This document shows, piece after piece, positions 21,774-22,142 of a DNA stretch of 22,142 bases (positions are counted from its first letter, which is position 1; each line of letters opens with the position of its first letter). Location: NCBI GenBank assembly GCA_038234045.1, contig JBBSUX010000017.1, positions 1-22,142 on the forward strand, written 5' to 3'. A program made the translations under genes and the position numbers. This DNA is from JBBSUX01 sp038234045. Its GTDB lineage: Bacteria; Pseudomonadota; Gammaproteobacteria; Burkholderiales; Burkholderiaceae_C. The notes under the pieces were generated by a model, which was given only the letters and a program-made list of their open reading frames with translations, made no database searches and was not told the origin of the DNA.

Positions 21774-22142
21774 CTAAGCCAGAGTCTCGACCACGACGAA
21801 CGTCGCGGCATAGTCGTTCTCGTCGCTGACGCTGACATGTGCGCGAAGCTCGCGTTGCAGAAACCACTCCTGCAGCGGCCCGTGCAGCCGTATTCCAGGC
21901 CGGCCACTTGCATTGTTCAGGATCTCGCAGCGTCGCCATGTCATCGGGCCGACCATTCCAAGACCGATAGCCTTGCTGAAGGCTTCCTTCGCGGAAAAAC
22001 GCGTGGCCAGATAGCGGACACCGCGGCCCGGCCAGCGCACCGTGCGGGCCCGCCAGACCTGCAACTCCTCGGTGCCGAGAATCCGCTCGGCAAAACGTGC
22101 ACCGTGGCGCTCCAGACTCTTCTCGATCCGGCGGATGTCGCA
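21774..22142 (-). CDS. acpS: Holo-[acyl-carrier-protein] synthase AcpS, 5' end cut by window
   Basis: AcpS transfers 4'-phosphopantetheine from CoA to the serine of apo-ACP. The frame is open from the window edge, reading Cys-Asp-Ile-Arg-Arg-Ile-Glu, so about ten N-terminal codons including the first catalytic Asp region (GTDI) lie outside. The second signature is complete: YLATRFSAKEAFSKAIGLG, with the metal-binding Glu. LRAHVSVSDENDYAATFVVVE ends the protein, with TAG at 21776-21774. An internal ATG at 22064 is not the start. Burkholderiales often have pdxJ just upstream, which is not in this window. NagZ is downstream on the same strand. Confidence 0.96.
   Translation of the reverse strand, partial: CDIRRIEKSLERHGARFAERILGTEELQVWRARTVRWPGRGVRYLATRFSAKEAFSKAIGLGMVGPMTWRRCEILNNASGRPGIRLHGPLQEWFLQRELRAHVSVSDENDYAATFVVVETLA

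Overview
The window reads as a chromosomal, high-GC segment of a betaproteobacterium, most likely Burkholderiales and probably close to Comamonadaceae. This rests on the gene order leuC / small lipoprotein / leuD / leuB / asd / fimV / truA / trpF / trpB / trpA / accD, on the acpS-nagZ pair, on protein motifs, and on a short palindromic repeat that I recall from Comamonadaceae genomes. No database was searched, so the family assignment is inference.

Layout. Bases 1-1052 hold a LysR-type regulator cut by the window start. Bases 1089-5793 are amino-acid biosynthesis on the + strand: leuC, a 41-residue entericidin-like lipoprotein at 2536-2661, leuD, leuB and asd. A hairpin and a likely promoter follow, then fimV (polar landmark / pilus assembly hub). 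fimV overlaps truA, truA overlaps trpF by ATGA, trpB overlaps trpA by ATGA, and accD follows, so 5960-13408 looks like one long transcription block with possible internal promoters. A YggT-family membrane protein lies convergent to accD. A LON-domain protein and lysS follow on the + strand. The rest is on the - strand: acpS (cut by the window end), nagZ, a FeeM/LuxI-like N-acyl amino acid synthase, and a 1001-residue membrane PAS-GGDEF-EAL protein that converges on lysS.

How the genes work together. LeuC, LeuD and LeuB make the middle steps of leucine synthesis. Asd feeds lysine, threonine, methionine and diaminopimelate. TrpF, TrpB and TrpA finish tryptophan. AccD is part of acetyl-CoA carboxylase, AcpS activates acyl carrier protein, NagZ recycles peptidoglycan, TruA modifies tRNA and LysS charges tRNA-Lys. 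Most of the window is therefore housekeeping. The accessory-looking part is about 16.5-20.6 kb, where a putative acyl-amino-acid signal or lipid synthase sits directly upstream of a cyclic-di-GMP enzyme.

I found no tRNA, rRNA, CRISPR array, insertion sequence or complete mobile element. No gene-free stretch exceeds 300 bases; the longest gaps (5794-5959, 14700-14856 and 20421-20592) are described below. I did not find a clearly new system. The items most worth a second look are a palindromic repeat with a second related copy inside the trpF reading frame, the synthase / c-di-GMP gene pair with a 9-bp inverted repeat at its promoter region, and a perfect 10-bp dyad covering the -35 box of fimV.
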